This document shows, in pieces, positions 37,463 to 46,282 of a stretch of DNA of 64,000 nucleotides; positions within the stretch are counted from its first letter, which is position 1; every line of letters begins with the position of its first letter. The stretch covers positions 248,001-312,000 of the forward strand of contig JAGCDJ010000025.1 in assembly GCA_017651185.1 (NCBI GenBank), in the 5' to 3' direction. This DNA is from Bacteroidales bacterium (GTDB lineage: Bacteria > Bacteroidota > Bacteroidia > Bacteroidales > ML635J-15). The notes under the pieces were generated by a model, which saw only the letters and a program-made list of their open reading frames with translations, had not been told where the DNA came from and made no database searches. The position numbers and the translations under genes are program-made.

Positions 37463-38548
37463 ATGGAGTACAATCTTGACTTACATTGTCAGATGATTCT
37501 TGACGAATATCGTGAGAATATGGCGATATTTGAAAAGATGAAGGAAATCGTGCGTGCACAACTTGAAAAATGTGTGGCCGACAACAATATATACGTCACA
37601 GGAATAGAGACAAGGATAAAAAAAGAAAATAGTCTTGCTGGCAAGTTGGAACTTAAAGGGCATAAGTACAAAACACTTTCTGATATTACCGATATTCTGG
37701 GAACACGCGTGATTACCTTCTATTCAGAGGAAGTTGACAAGATTTCGGCTCTTATCGATAAGGTTTTTGAAGTTGATTGGGAAAATTCGGTTGACAAGCG
37801 CAAGGCCCTTGACCTTGACCAGTTCGGATATATGTCGCTTCACTACATTTGTCGTATTCCAAAATCAGTGTACTGCGATCCAGAGCATCCTGAAATAAAT
37901 GAATACCGTTTTGAGATACAAATGCGTACTGCTCTCCAGCACGTATGGGCAACCATGTACCACGATACTGGTTACAAGTCGGGAATAGAGGTGCCTAAGG
38001 AGCATCTTCGCAATATGAATCGCCTTGCAGGTATGCTTGAACTTGCTGATGAGCAATTCAGCCGTATCCGCAAGGAAATCACCGACTATCGCCGCAATGT
38101 ACAGTCGTTGGTAATAGATGGAAATTTCGATGATGTGCCACTTGATAGCGATACTTTCCGCAGTTATCTCACAATGAAGCCGTTCAAGAAACTTATCGAC
38201 AAGATTGCCACGATAAATCAGGCCGAGATTTACGAAGACAATCTGATGCGTTACTTAACAACGCTGATAAAGATGAGATTCCTTACTCTTGGCGATTTGC
38301 AGCGACTTATAAAGGATTGCAGCGATGATGCCTATAAACTTGCGCTTCATCAACTTTCGGCTACGGACCTCGACATTCTTGCATTGTCGGTGGCACTGCA
38401 GAACCTTTGCATAGTATATATTATCAAGAAAGGCGGTGGTGAGGTTGGATTGCGTATGTTCTATGATTCAGTTTTTGGTGAATCCGACTACAACATCGAA
38501 CATGCACGGCGTACTTTCGAGCAGGTCACAAAGATTAATATAAAGTAA
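37463..38548 (+). CDS. Stand-alone RelA/SpoT-type (p)ppGpp synthetase
   Basis: Predicted alarmone synthetase of 361 residues that transfers pyrophosphate from ATP to GDP/GTP. ATG 37463 is preferred over the TTG two codons before. Active-site residues are intact: Arg51/Lys53 (TRIKK), Ser57, Asp77 in TDILGTRVITFY, the GYMSLH motif (122-127), and Glu151 with Gln153 and Arg155 in EIQMRTALQHVW. There is no HD domain, TGS or ACT domain. A C-terminal extension of about 160 residues (from about 200) has a helical look and no known domain, so it is longer than small YjbM/YwaC enzymes. It lies between the partner-switch genes and an HD hydrolase fusion. Confidence 0.9.
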   Translation: MEYNLDLHCQMILDEYRENMAIFEKMKEIVRAQLEKCVADNNIYVTGIETRIKKENSLAGKLELKGHKYKTLSDITDILGTRVITFYSEEVDKISALIDKVFEVDWENSVDKRKALDLDQFGYMSLHYICRIPKSVYCDPEHPEINEYRFEIQMRTALQHVWATMYHDTGYKSGIEVPKEHLRNMNRLAGMLELADEQFSRIRKEITDYRRNVQSLVIDGNFDDVPLDSDTFRSYLTMKPFKKLIDKIATINQAEIYEDNLMRYLTTLIKMRFLTLGDLQRLIKDCSDDAYKLALHQLSATDLDILALSVALQNLCIVYIIKKGGGEVGLRMFYDSVFGESDYNIEHARRTFEQVTKINIK

Positions 38549-38555
38549 GATTATT

Positions 38556-39968
38556 ATGGCTAACAAATATATAGATACATCCATTCTCGACAGGGCAATG
38601 CACTTTGCGATTGATGCCCATGCAAACACTGAGCGCAGAGGCAAGGGGTTTCCGTATTCGGTGCATCTTATGGAGGCCGTTGAAATTGCATCAACAATAA
38701 CATCCGACCAAGAAATACTTGCCGCTACAGCCTTGCACGACACAGTTGAAGATACAGATGTCACAGTAGAGCAATTACGTAAGGAGTTTGGTGATAGAAT
38801 TGCCAAACTGGTTGAGTATGAAAGTGACAAGTTTGCAAACGGCTTTTCGGAGCGTGACAGTTGGACCGACCGCAAGAAGGCTGGATTGGTACGCCTTGCC
38901 AATTCTCCATACGATGCCAAAGTTGTGGCTATGGGTGACAAACTCTCGAATATGCGTGCCATCGCCCGCGACTACGAGCGTATTGGCGATGAACTTTGGA
39001 AAATTTTCCATGCGCCAAACGGCAAATCCGACCACGATTGGCGCTATCGCGAATTAGCAGTGGCTCTTTTCGACCTTGCTGGCACACCAGCTTACCGCGA
39101 ATTTGTAACTCTGCTCGAAAAAACTTTTGGGCAGAAGGATTTCGGTGAGCCTGTAAAAATCAACCTAGAGGACTACGAACGCAGCGGAGAAGGATTCAAT
39201 GCCGAAAGCTACAATCACAAGGGCGGACGTACAATGATAAAGTTGTATGCGGAACCGGTATCGTCCGAACTGCCGTTGCGAGAACTTCGCACCGCAATGA
39301 ATGTTTTTCGGATGGGGTTACCAACGCCTATGCCTGGACGCTTTGTTACCGATGGGAAAAGATATGGATGCGAGTTTAGTCGTGTTGTAGATAAAAAGTC
39401 GTTTGCTAGGGCAATATCCGAGAATCCAGACAGTATGGAAAGGTTTGCAACCGAATTCGCAAGAATGAGCAAGCAGTTGCATTCTACGGTTTGCAATCCC
39501 GCTATTTTTCCGTCCGTTGTCGATATTACTAGCAAGGCAATTGAGAACGAATCATTTTTTACCGATTCGGAGAAGAAAAAGATTATCGATTTTGTGAAGA
39601 GCGTACCGCAGGTTATGACTTGCCTTCATGGCGATTTGCATATCGGTAACATACTAACTTCCAGTAATGGAACCCTTTGGATTGACCTTGGCGATTTCTG
39701 CTATGGAAATCCTTTGTTTGACCTTGGTATGACATATTGGGTTTCAAAATGCAATTTGCCAGAGACAACATTGCGCCTATACCATATTAACAGCGAAAAG
39801 ATGCAGGAAGTTTGGGAAATATTCCTACGCGAATATTATGGTACAGATGACCCTGAGAAACTTGCTGAGTATGAAAAACAAATTCGTCCTTTTGCCGCAC
39901 TTAAGATGATATACTTTGGTGTTATAAAACCGCACGAGGAATTCATAAGGGAGAACTTGTTGAGATAA
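38556..39968 (+). CDS. SpoT-type HD hydrolase fused to APH-like kinase
   Basis: 470 residues in two parts. The N-terminal part (1-195) is an HD domain of the (p)ppGpp hydrolase type: AIDAHANTERRGKGFPYSVHLMEAV (His37), ALHDTVEDTDVT (His61, Asp62, Glu65, Asp66) and VAMGDKLSNMRAI (Asp128, Asn132). The C-terminal part (about 205-470) is an aminoglycoside-phosphotransferase/choline-kinase-like kinase: Lys229 in MIKLYAE, the catalytic loop LHGDLHIGNIL (Asp360, Asn365), and the metal-binding IDLGDF (Asp377). It starts 7 bases after the synthetase gene. A pairing of alarmone hydrolase and kinase in one chain is not one I can name from known systems; the kinase substrate is unknown. Confidence 0.9.
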   Translation: MANKYIDTSILDRAMHFAIDAHANTERRGKGFPYSVHLMEAVEIASTITSDQEILAATALHDTVEDTDVTVEQLRKEFGDRIAKLVEYESDKFANGFSERDSWTDRKKAGLVRLANSPYDAKVVAMGDKLSNMRAIARDYERIGDELWKIFHAPNGKSDHDWRYRELAVALFDLAGTPAYREFVTLLEKTFGQKDFGEPVKINLEDYERSGEGFNAESYNHKGGRTMIKLYAEPVSSELPLRELRTAMNVFRMGLPTPMPGRFVTDGKRYGCEFSRVVDKKSFARAISENPDSMERFATEFARMSKQLHSTVCNPAIFPSVVDITSKAIENESFFTDSEKKKIIDFVKSVPQVMTCLHGDLHIGNILTSSNGTLWIDLGDFCYGNPLFDLGMTYWVSKCNLPETTLRLYHINSEKMQEVWEIFLREYYGTDDPEKLAEYEKQIRPFAALKMIYFGVIKPHEEFIRENLLR

Positions 39969-39969
39969 C

Positions 39970-40001
39970 AAAAAAGGAGCTGAAAATCAGCTCCTTTTTT
40001 T
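39970..40001. terminator. Bidirectional terminator
   Basis: GGAGCTGA (39976-39983), loop AAA, TCAGCTCC (39987-39994), flanked by A- and T-runs. It ends both the plus-strand alarmone operon and the minus-strand membrane gene at 40008. Confidence 0.92.
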
Positions 40002-40007
40002 GTGTAG

Positions 40008-40787
40008 TTATTTCTTGTTTTTCGGTTTTTTCTTCCTTGCCTTTGCTGTTGCAAATGCTCCTAGTATAGCAACGCAGAATACAATTGCTCCATACATGCA
40101 TTCTATCGAAAGCATTATCACAGCTTCGATACCTATGAAGAATACTAAAGCTATTGCCACTCCCCATGCGCTCTTTGTGCGTACACAATCAAGAACCAAC
40201 TTCACTAGGCAGAACAATGCCATCGCTATCTGACTACCGAACAGAACCCACGAACTAGCTGAAGCAGATGCTTTTGCAATGTAAACGATTACGCTTGCTG
40301 CAAGACCGGCAAGAGCAACTATTGTTCCCCATTTCCATTCTTTCCACTTCTTGCCTTCGCTAAGTCCAGCGTGAACAGACATCTCAGCGGTTACCTGCAT
40401 TACGGCGCATATCATCCAGTAAACTACTAGTACAAGACCAACAAGTCCGAGGATCGTAAGTCCCCAGTCGCCAACTACATCGTAGTCGCAGAACCAGCCA
40501 ATGCATGGCTTTTCTCCATGCCTATTGACGGTTGGTAGGTCTGACATGAAGCAGTAATAGTAGATTGAAACTAAAACGATTCCGAAAAGAACGTATAGAA
40601 CTGGATATAACTTTGATTTGTCCCTATGTCTAATCTGGAAATTAACCAATTCCATAAATGCAGCCATTATGAATATAAATATCAAAAGTCCCAAAGGATT
40701 AATACCTATCGGGTTGCTGTGATGCAGATTAATAAGATCTGGAATGTTTGTAATTGCAGATTCACTAAGTCTTTCTATAAAACTCAT
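40008..40787 (-). CDS. Polytopic membrane protein of unknown function
   Basis: Not recognised. The 259 residues contain six or seven hydrophobic segments (about 28-46, 62-80, 110-130, 153-172, 178-197, 206-245). There is a loop with two Cys (EKPCIGWFCDYD, about 92-103) between the second and third segments, and a lysine-rich C-terminus (KARKKKPKNKK). It has its own promoter and terminator and lies convergent to the alarmone operon; no shared role can be inferred. Confidence 0.75.
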   Translation of the reverse strand: MSFIERLSESAITNIPDLINLHHSNPIGINPLGLLIFIFIMAAFMELVNFQIRHRDKSKLYPVLYVLFGIVLVSIYYYCFMSDLPTVNRHGEKPCIGWFCDYDVVGDWGLTILGLVGLVLVVYWMICAVMQVTAEMSVHAGLSEGKKWKEWKWGTIVALAGLAASVIVYIAKASASASSWVLFGSQIAMALFCLVKLVLDCVRTKSAWGVAIALVFFIGIEAVIMLSIECMYGAIVFCVAILGAFATAKARKKKPKNKK

Positions 40788-40818
40788 ATATGTTTATTTT
40801 GTTATATTTCAGCAGGTT

Positions 40819-40826
40819 CAAAATTA
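40819..40826 (-). promoter_or_regulatory. -7 element of membrane protein gene
   Basis: Plus-strand CAAAATTA reads TAATTTTG on the minus strand, 31 bases before the ATG at 40787. Confidence 0.5.
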
Positions 40827-40943
40827 TTTGGTGGTACAGCGGAACCTGCGTTAGCGCTATACACCATATTTGCGCGCAAATATTACATTTTTTTTGCTAA
40901 TTAAATAAAAATTATTGGTATAACTTTCTGTTACACTTTTGTA

Positions 40944-41996
40944 TTATAAATTAACATTGTTGCAGTACTTGCAGAAATCAGGCGCTTCATTTTTCTGCCA
41001 CATCCGCCTGAATGCTTGTGCCTGTTCGCTGTTGATGGTGTTAAAAACTCCGTTTTCAAACACATTCCCGAAATTCAGTTCTTTTGGAAATGGCTTTGCG
41101 CAACATGGTACAAAGTAACCGTCCCATGTAATATAATGATGATTCCAAACGAATCCGCAGTCGCGGAACTGCGATTTTCTGTCGGACAAATAACCGCTGA
41201 AACTTACACCAGTGTTCTTCTTCTTGTATTCGTCAAGTGTCTTTACCACTTCGGCATATTCGTTTCCATAGAAAAAGTCGGTATATTGTTCTCGCTGGTC
41301 GGGAATTGACGCGAGGTTTATGCGGTTGAAATTCACATACTTGATGCCGACCTCGTTTGCAAATTCTATTATTTGGACAAGATTGTGATAGTTTTCACGG
41401 GTTATTACCGTGTTGACCATAAACTCATTATGTTTTGATTGCGCGACAATCTCCTTAATGTTTGCCTTGATGACGGAAAAATCAGTATTAGGTCTCACGG
41501 TTTCGTAAACCTTATCGACACCGTCCACAGAAAATTGTATGCTGTCCAGATATGGTAACAGAGGAAGCATCTTTTCTACAAACCCAGCAAAATTTGCATT
41601 GGTGGATATGGTTGTTTGAATGCTTGGCTTTTTTGCCTTGATATATTGCAGGATTTCTAGCAAATGCGGATATAGCAATGTTTCTCCCAGACCTGTAAGT
41701 CCAATAGAAGTCAGATAGGGATAAGTTTCGTCAATAATTGCTTTTGCTTTCTCTATGGGCATGAAACCAACGTCCATCTGTTTGCCGTACTGGTATTCGC
41801 GTGGACATATTATGCAGTGCAGATTGCATACGTTTCCCAGTTCAAGCATCAGCCCTGTAGGATAAGGTTCTATTGTGGTCTGCTCCTTGTTCAACTTGCG
41901 CCACGCCCATAAGTTTTTCAGGTATTTAAAGAATGCTTTGTTAAGACGCGTGTTCTTCAACAAGTTTATGCCCATTGATAAGTGTCTGCTATTCAT
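40944..41996 (-). CDS. Radical SAM/SPASM protein
   Basis: Radical S-adenosylmethionine enzyme of unknown substrate, 350 residues. The 4Fe-4S motif is CNLHCIIC (Cys57, Cys61, Cys64), followed by a standard partial barrel (GLTGLGETLLYPHL, FSVDGVDKVYETV). The C-terminus has SPASM-like cysteines (RDCGFVW, DGYFVPCCAKPF, FGNVFENG, FCKYCNNV) that may bind a second cluster. Such proteins modify peptides or other molecules, or act in envelope sugar pathways; no peptide precursor is seen nearby. The start at 41996 agrees with a very good promoter 24 bases upstream. Confidence 0.9.
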   Translation of the reverse strand: MNSRHLSMGINLLKNTRLNKAFFKYLKNLWAWRKLNKEQTTIEPYPTGLMLELGNVCNLHCIICPREYQYGKQMDVGFMPIEKAKAIIDETYPYLTSIGLTGLGETLLYPHLLEILQYIKAKKPSIQTTISTNANFAGFVEKMLPLLPYLDSIQFSVDGVDKVYETVRPNTDFSVIKANIKEIVAQSKHNEFMVNTVITRENYHNLVQIIEFANEVGIKYVNFNRINLASIPDQREQYTDFFYGNEYAEVVKTLDEYKKKNTGVSFSGYLSDRKSQFRDCGFVWNHHYITWDGYFVPCCAKPFPKELNFGNVFENGVFNTINSEQAQAFRRMWQKNEAPDFCKYCNNVNL

Positions 41997-42019
41997 GTCA
42001 ATTGTCGCTGTTTTGACGG

Positions 42020-42050
42020 CAAAATTACAATTAAATTTGTATATGCCAAA
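42020..42050 (-). promoter_or_regulatory. Promoter of radical SAM gene
   Basis: On the minus strand: TTTG (42047-42050), 19 bases, TAATTTTG (42020-42027). It lies between the end of the CPBP gene and the radical SAM start, so the two are separately transcribed. Confidence 0.72.
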
Positions 42051-42073
42051 ATGTTAGATTCTTTGCGGAATAT

Positions 42074-42925
42074 CTATTCCCTGGCGTATCTTTTGCTTCC
42101 GAAAATCCGTCTGCCTACAAGTACCGCTATTGCAAGTCCTACCGCAATCGCTAATATCCACCAAAGATTTGCATAAACACTGAGGTCTGGCGTTGCACTT
42201 ACTTCGGCATCGAAAAAGAATACTGCAATGACAACCAGCGCATTGTTGGTAGCATGGGCGACAATGGATAGCCATAGTGACCCCGAAGAGTAGAATAAGT
42301 ATCCAAGCACGGCGCCGAGTATAAACCTTGGCAAAAGTCCCGAAAATTGCATGTGTATTGCCGAAAAAATAAATGCTGTTAGCAGTATCGCAACGTGCTT
42401 GTTACGTATGTTTTCAACAAAGAACTTTTGCAGTACTCCGCGGAAAAACATTTCCTCGCATATTGCCGGTGTTATCGCAAGTGCGATGAGGTTTAGTATA
42501 AATCCACCAATGCCTTCTCCTGCCAATGCTTTCTGCGTCGACTGGATTGCACTCTCGTCTATGTTACGAAAATAGTTTTCTATTTCTTTTAGCGAATCTG
42601 GAAACGAATACAATGCGTTTAAACTCGAAATAAATTCTATCGCAGGCATTATTGCAAGCATAAATGCTATGACGAGAAGATATTTTGTGAATCTGGGACT
42701 TTCGTTCATGCCAAGTCGCCTGAATGGTGATTCCTCGTTTCTGATGAATTTGGCGGCAAGCAGGGCAGGAAGTCCGAATGATATAATCGATGACAGAATA
42801 AGCAGCAACTTGTAGGATAAATCACCTTGCATGAAAAAATACAATATTGCAACAATCGCAGTATTAAGCAGAAATCCTACGCAAAGGCAAAGAATAATTA
42901 TAAATAGTTGTTTTGCTGCTGACAT
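42074..42925 (-). CDS. CPBP family intramembrane metalloprotease
   Basis: Membrane-embedded protease of the Abi/CAAX-protease-like (CPBP) family, 283 residues with about eight hydrophobic segments. Motif 1, EEMFFRG (Glu157, Glu158, Arg162), and motif 2, FSAIH (His191), are intact; motif 3 is in SIVAHATNN (about 223-231). Members process prenylated or other membrane proteins, or act in immunity; the substrate is unknown here. It is the third gene of an operon TPR-ribD-CPBP with a 14-base gap to ribD. Confidence 0.92.
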   Translation of the reverse strand: MSAAKQLFIIILCLCVGFLLNTAIVAILYFFMQGDLSYKLLLILSSIISFGLPALLAAKFIRNEESPFRRLGMNESPRFTKYLLVIAFMLAIMPAIEFISSLNALYSFPDSLKEIENYFRNIDESAIQSTQKALAGEGIGGFILNLIALAITPAICEEMFFRGVLQKFFVENIRNKHVAILLTAFIFSAIHMQFSGLLPRFILGAVLGYLFYSSGSLWLSIVAHATNNALVVIAVFFFDAEVSATPDLSVYANLWWILAIAVGLAIAVLVGRRIFGSKRYARE

Positions 42926-42939
42926 TCTGGTGGATATGA

Positions 42940-43998
42940 TTATAAGATTTTTTTGTAATAGAAGTCGTTGTTATAGAAGTAATTAAGTGTAGTGTCTTCT
43001 TTTGTTTCAGTTTCTGCAGAGGTGAATGGGAAATATGGAGCTTTTACTCCTTTGCCTATTTTTACTGCGCTTGTGAAAACTCTTGCTTCGTCCCACAATC
43101 CATTGGAAATAAAAGAGTTCAGTGTCTGTGCACCACCTTCTACAATTACCGATTGGATTTCGTTATGGTACAATATATCAAGTATTTGCGGTATAATATC
43201 TTCGGAAAAATTGACTTTGCTGTAAACCAGGTTGTCTTCGATGCTTTCCTTGCTACTATTTATTATTATTGTTTTTGCCTGGTCATCAAAAATCTTGCTT
43301 GATGCAGGAACTTTCAGTTCACGGTCTATGCAAATCCGCACAGGATTTCGTCCCGACCAAAGCCGGGCAGTAAGGTGTGGATTGTCGAGCAAGGCGGTTT
43401 GTGTGCCTACAAGGATTGCATCTTCCTCTGTACGCCATTTGTGTACTATCCTATCGAAATGTAAATTTGTGATTTTAAGCGGTTTCAGTGTTCTGTCTGT
43501 ACGAGTGTAATCAATGAACCCATCTGCTGTTTGCGCCCACTTTAATATAATATAAGGTTTGCGTTTTGTGTGATATGTGAAAAAGCGGCGGTTTAGCCAG
43601 TCGCATTCCTGTTTCAAAACACCAATCTTGACATCAGCGTTTGCATTTCTCAGTTTTTCAATGCCTTTTCCTGCCACCTTTTCAAATGGGTCGATGCTGC
43701 CGACTACAACTCTGGGGATGCCTTCGCGAATAAGCATGTCGGCGCAGGCGGGTGTCCGTCCCACATGTGCGCATGGTTCGAGCGATACGTATATTGTGGA
43801 TTTCTTTAACAAAGACTTGTCCTTCACCGAATTAACGGCATTCACTTCGGCATGTGGCTCGCCGCATCTATGGTGCCAACCTTCGCCAATGATTTTTCCG
43901 TCGCAAACTATTACCGCCCCGACCATAGGATTTGGAGATGCCGTTCCGAACCCGCATTTTGCGAGTTCGATGCATCGTCTCATGTAGATTTCATCCAT
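42940..43998 (-). CDS. ribD: Bifunctional riboflavin biosynthesis deaminase/reductase
   Basis: Converts 2,5-diamino-6-ribosylamino-pyrimidinone phosphate to 5-amino-6-ribitylaminouracil phosphate in flavin synthesis. 352 residues: N-terminal cytidine-deaminase-type domain (1-145) with zinc ligands in GEPHAEVNAV (His49, Glu51) and LEPCAHVGRTPAC (Cys76, Cys85); C-terminal reductase domain (about 146-352) with YIILKWAQTADGFIDY, LVGTQTALLDNPHLTAR and IVEGGAQTLNSFI. Both halves are complete. It starts 7 bases after the TPR gene. No other rib gene is in the window. Confidence 0.96.
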   Translation of the reverse strand: MDEIYMRRCIELAKCGFGTASPNPMVGAVIVCDGKIIGEGWHHRCGEPHAEVNAVNSVKDKSLLKKSTIYVSLEPCAHVGRTPACADMLIREGIPRVVVGSIDPFEKVAGKGIEKLRNANADVKIGVLKQECDWLNRRFFTYHTKRKPYIILKWAQTADGFIDYTRTDRTLKPLKITNLHFDRIVHKWRTEEDAILVGTQTALLDNPHLTARLWSGRNPVRICIDRELKVPASSKIFDDQAKTIIINSSKESIEDNLVYSKVNFSEDIIPQILDILYHNEIQSVIVEGGAQTLNSFISNGLWDEARVFTSAVKIGKGVKAPYFPFTSAETETKEDTTLNYFYNNDFYYKKIL

Positions 43999-44005
43999 TG
44001 TGGGA

Positions 44006-45034
44006 TTACCAGTCGAGTCCTCTTTGCTTCAGTTCCTTCTGACTCAGTTCCTGACCAGCACTAGCGGCACGGCGGAAATGTGCTATTGCATCGGCTTCCT
44101 GGTTCATCGACTGATATAACTTGCCGATGTTGTAGTTGGTGTCAACGTGGTTAGGATTTATGCTCAATGCCATGTTGTAGTATTCCATTGCCTTGGCTGG
44201 ATTTGTCGAGAAATATGCTGCACCGAGGTTGTTGTACGAGTCAATGTTGTCGGGATTGAGTTCGAGCGCTTTGAGGTAGTTCTTTATGGCCTTGCTTTCG
44301 CCCTTTACATCGTCGGAATAATAGTAGGCAACTCCTAGGTTGTTGTATGCGTCGGCATTGTCCTTGTTGACTTCTATTGCCTTCTTGAACCATTCTATTG
44401 CTTCAAGGTATTCGCCTTGGTCCTCGTATATTACGCCGATAGCGTTGTAGGCATCATCGTTGCGAGGGTTGATTTCTAGCGCCTTTTTACAGCATTCGAT
44501 GCCTTTTTCGTAGTTTCCGTTGTGCGAATATGCCAATCCAAGGTTGTTGTATGCACCGTCGTAGTAGTTGCACAGCGATACTGCCTTGGTGTAGTATGAA
44601 ATTGCCTTCTTGTAGTTCTTCAGTTCGTCGTATGCATTGCCAAGGGCGTTGTAGGCGGTGTCGTACTTTGGATTTACCTTTATTGCACTTTCAAACAAAC
44701 TGATGGCCTTGTCGAAGTTGCCCTCGTCGTAGTATACATATCCAAGATTCTTAATCGCTTCGTAGTATTTCGGATTAATCTTTATTGCCATCTGGAAGTT
44801 TATCATGGCCTTGTCGAAATTGCCGAGCGCTGAGTAGGCACGTCCCAGAGTGTTGTATGCAACTGCGTTTTCGGTGTTGATTTCAACGTACTTCGACAAG
44901 TCGGATATTGTTTGCATGTAGTTGTCGTTCTTGAAGGCGAACATTCCGTTTTTGAGCAGGGTTTCTTCGTCCTGCGAGTATGCTGTGGTCGCCGCCAGCA
45001 CAAATGCAATCAGTATGGCAATGTTTAATCTCAT
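44006..45034 (-). CDS. Secreted TPR-repeat protein
   Basis: 342 residues with a signal peptide (MRLNIAILIAFVLAATTAYSQ) followed by about eight or nine tetratricopeptide repeats (about 25-330) of regular 34-residue spacing, for example YNNLGLAYSHNGNYEKGIECCKKALEINP. Probably a periplasmic scaffold for protein-protein binding. It is the first gene of the operon with ribD and the CPBP protease, behind a TAAATTTG element. No partner can be deduced; the joining with ribD may be only positional. Confidence 0.92.
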   Translation of the reverse strand: MRLNIAILIAFVLAATTAYSQDEETLLKNGMFAFKNDNYMQTISDLSKYVEINTENAVAYNTLGRAYSALGNFDKAMINFQMAIKINPKYYEAIKNLGYVYYDEGNFDKAISLFESAIKVNPKYDTAYNALGNAYDELKNYKKAISYYTKAVSLCNYYDGAYNNLGLAYSHNGNYEKGIECCKKALEINPRNDDAYNAIGVIYEDQGEYLEAIEWFKKAIEVNKDNADAYNNLGVAYYYSDDVKGESKAIKNYLKALELNPDNIDSYNNLGAAYFSTNPAKAMEYYNMALSINPNHVDTNYNIGKLYQSMNQEADAIAHFRRAASAGQELSQKELKQRGLDW

Positions 45035-45060
45035 ACAATTTTGACTTTGAATACTATTCG

Positions 45061-45068
45061 CAAATTTA
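45061..45068 (-). promoter_or_regulatory. -7 element of the TPR-ribD-CPBP operon
   Basis: Plus-strand CAAATTTA reads TAAATTTG on the minus strand, 26 bases before ATG 45034. CTTG lies about 22 bases further up. Confidence 0.55.
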
Positions 45069-45113
45069 AATATTTTTTACTTATACTGCACAAGTATATT
45101 TGAAAAATATAGT

Positions 45114-46199
45114 TTAGTCGTTTGCTTCCTTCAGTCGTTCGGCGTTTTCTGCCATTATAAGTTGGTCGATAAGTTCTTGAATATCACCGAGCATGAAGTT
45201 CTGCAGGTTGTACATTGTGTAGTTGATGCGGTGGTCGGTAACGCGACCCTGCGGGAAGTTGTAGGTGCGGATTTTTGCCGAGCGGTCGCCTGTGGAAACC
45301 ATGGTCTTGCGTTTCTTTGAAATTTCATCAAGATACTTCTGGTATTCAAGGTTATACAGTCGGGTACGCAATTCCTTCATTGCCGACTCGATATTCTTCA
45401 GTTTGGATTTTTCATCCTGGCAGGTAACTACAATTCCGGTAGGAATATGGGTAAGACGAATAGCCGAGTAGGTGGTGTTTACCGACTGTCCGCCAGGTCC
45501 TGACGAGCAGAATTCGTCGCGTTTGATGTCGGCTGGATTAATCTTTATGTCGACTTCGTCGGCTTCTGGAAGAACAGCCACCGATGCTGCCGATGTATGC
45601 ACACGGCCTTGAGTTTCGGTCTGCGGAACGCGCTGTACGCGGTGAACTCCCGATTCGTACTTCAGGATTCCATAAACACCATGTCCGGTAACTGTGAAAA
45701 CAACTTCCTTGTATCCGCCAACCGTACCTTCGGTTGCACGGGTGATTTCTGTTTTCCATCCCTTGGTTTCGCAGTACTTCATATACATGCGCATAAGTTC
45801 GCCTGCAAACAAACTGGCTTCATCGCCACCAGCACCGCCACGAATTTCCACGATGGCATTTTTCTCGTCCTCAGGATCTTTGGGGATAAGCAGAAGTTTT
45901 ATCTTTTCTTCCATCGGGTCTATCTTTGCGGTAAGTTCATCGATTTCCATCTTTGCCATTTCGCGCATTTCCTCGTCTTTCTCGGTTGCAAGTATCGATT
46001 TTGCATTGTCGATGTTGGAAATCATGTTGGTGTATTCGTCATACGCCTCGACAATAGGTTCCAAGTCCTTGTATTCCTTGTTCAGTTTTACGTACTTGTC
46101 CATGTCTGACATTATCGACTGGTCGGTAAGCATCTTGCCAACTTCTAAGAATCGTGCCTTAACACCTTTTAGTTTTTCTAATATAAGCAGGTTTGCCAT
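45114..46199 (-). CDS. prfA: Peptide chain release factor 1
   Basis: Recognises UAA and UAG stop codons in the ribosomal A site and triggers peptide release. 361 residues. The GGQ loop is GPGGQSVNTTYSA; the codon-reading tripeptide is PQT (RVPQTETQGRVHTSAA), of the PxT class that separates RF1 from RF2. The remaining domains have usual length. No internal frameshift is seen, in line with RF1 rather than RF2. It follows purM with an 83-base gap that holds a palindromic repeat. Confidence 0.97.
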   Translation of the reverse strand: MANLLILEKLKGVKARFLEVGKMLTDQSIMSDMDKYVKLNKEYKDLEPIVEAYDEYTNMISNIDNAKSILATEKDEEMREMAKMEIDELTAKIDPMEEKIKLLLIPKDPEDEKNAIVEIRGGAGGDEASLFAGELMRMYMKYCETKGWKTEITRATEGTVGGYKEVVFTVTGHGVYGILKYESGVHRVQRVPQTETQGRVHTSAASVAVLPEADEVDIKINPADIKRDEFCSSGPGGQSVNTTYSAIRLTHIPTGIVVTCQDEKSKLKNIESAMKELRTRLYNLEYQKYLDEISKKRKTMVSTGDRSAKIRTYNFPQGRVTDHRINYTMYNLQNFMLGDIQELIDQLIMAENAERLKEAND

Positions 46200-46249
46200 A
46201 ATGTGTTTCTAGTTTCTTTTGTTTCTAAGTTTCTTGGTTTCTATGTTTG

Positions 46250-46269
46250 GGACGATGCATGCATCGTCC
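46250..46269. repeat. Perfect 20-base palindrome between purM and prfA
   Basis: GGACGATGCA/TGCATCGTCC is an exact palindrome (46250-46269), next to TTTCTAAGTTTCTTGGTTTC direct units (46209-46243). It resembles the other short palindromes of this window in shape. Confidence 0.65.
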
Positions 46270-46282
46270 GCCCATTCGTCAA

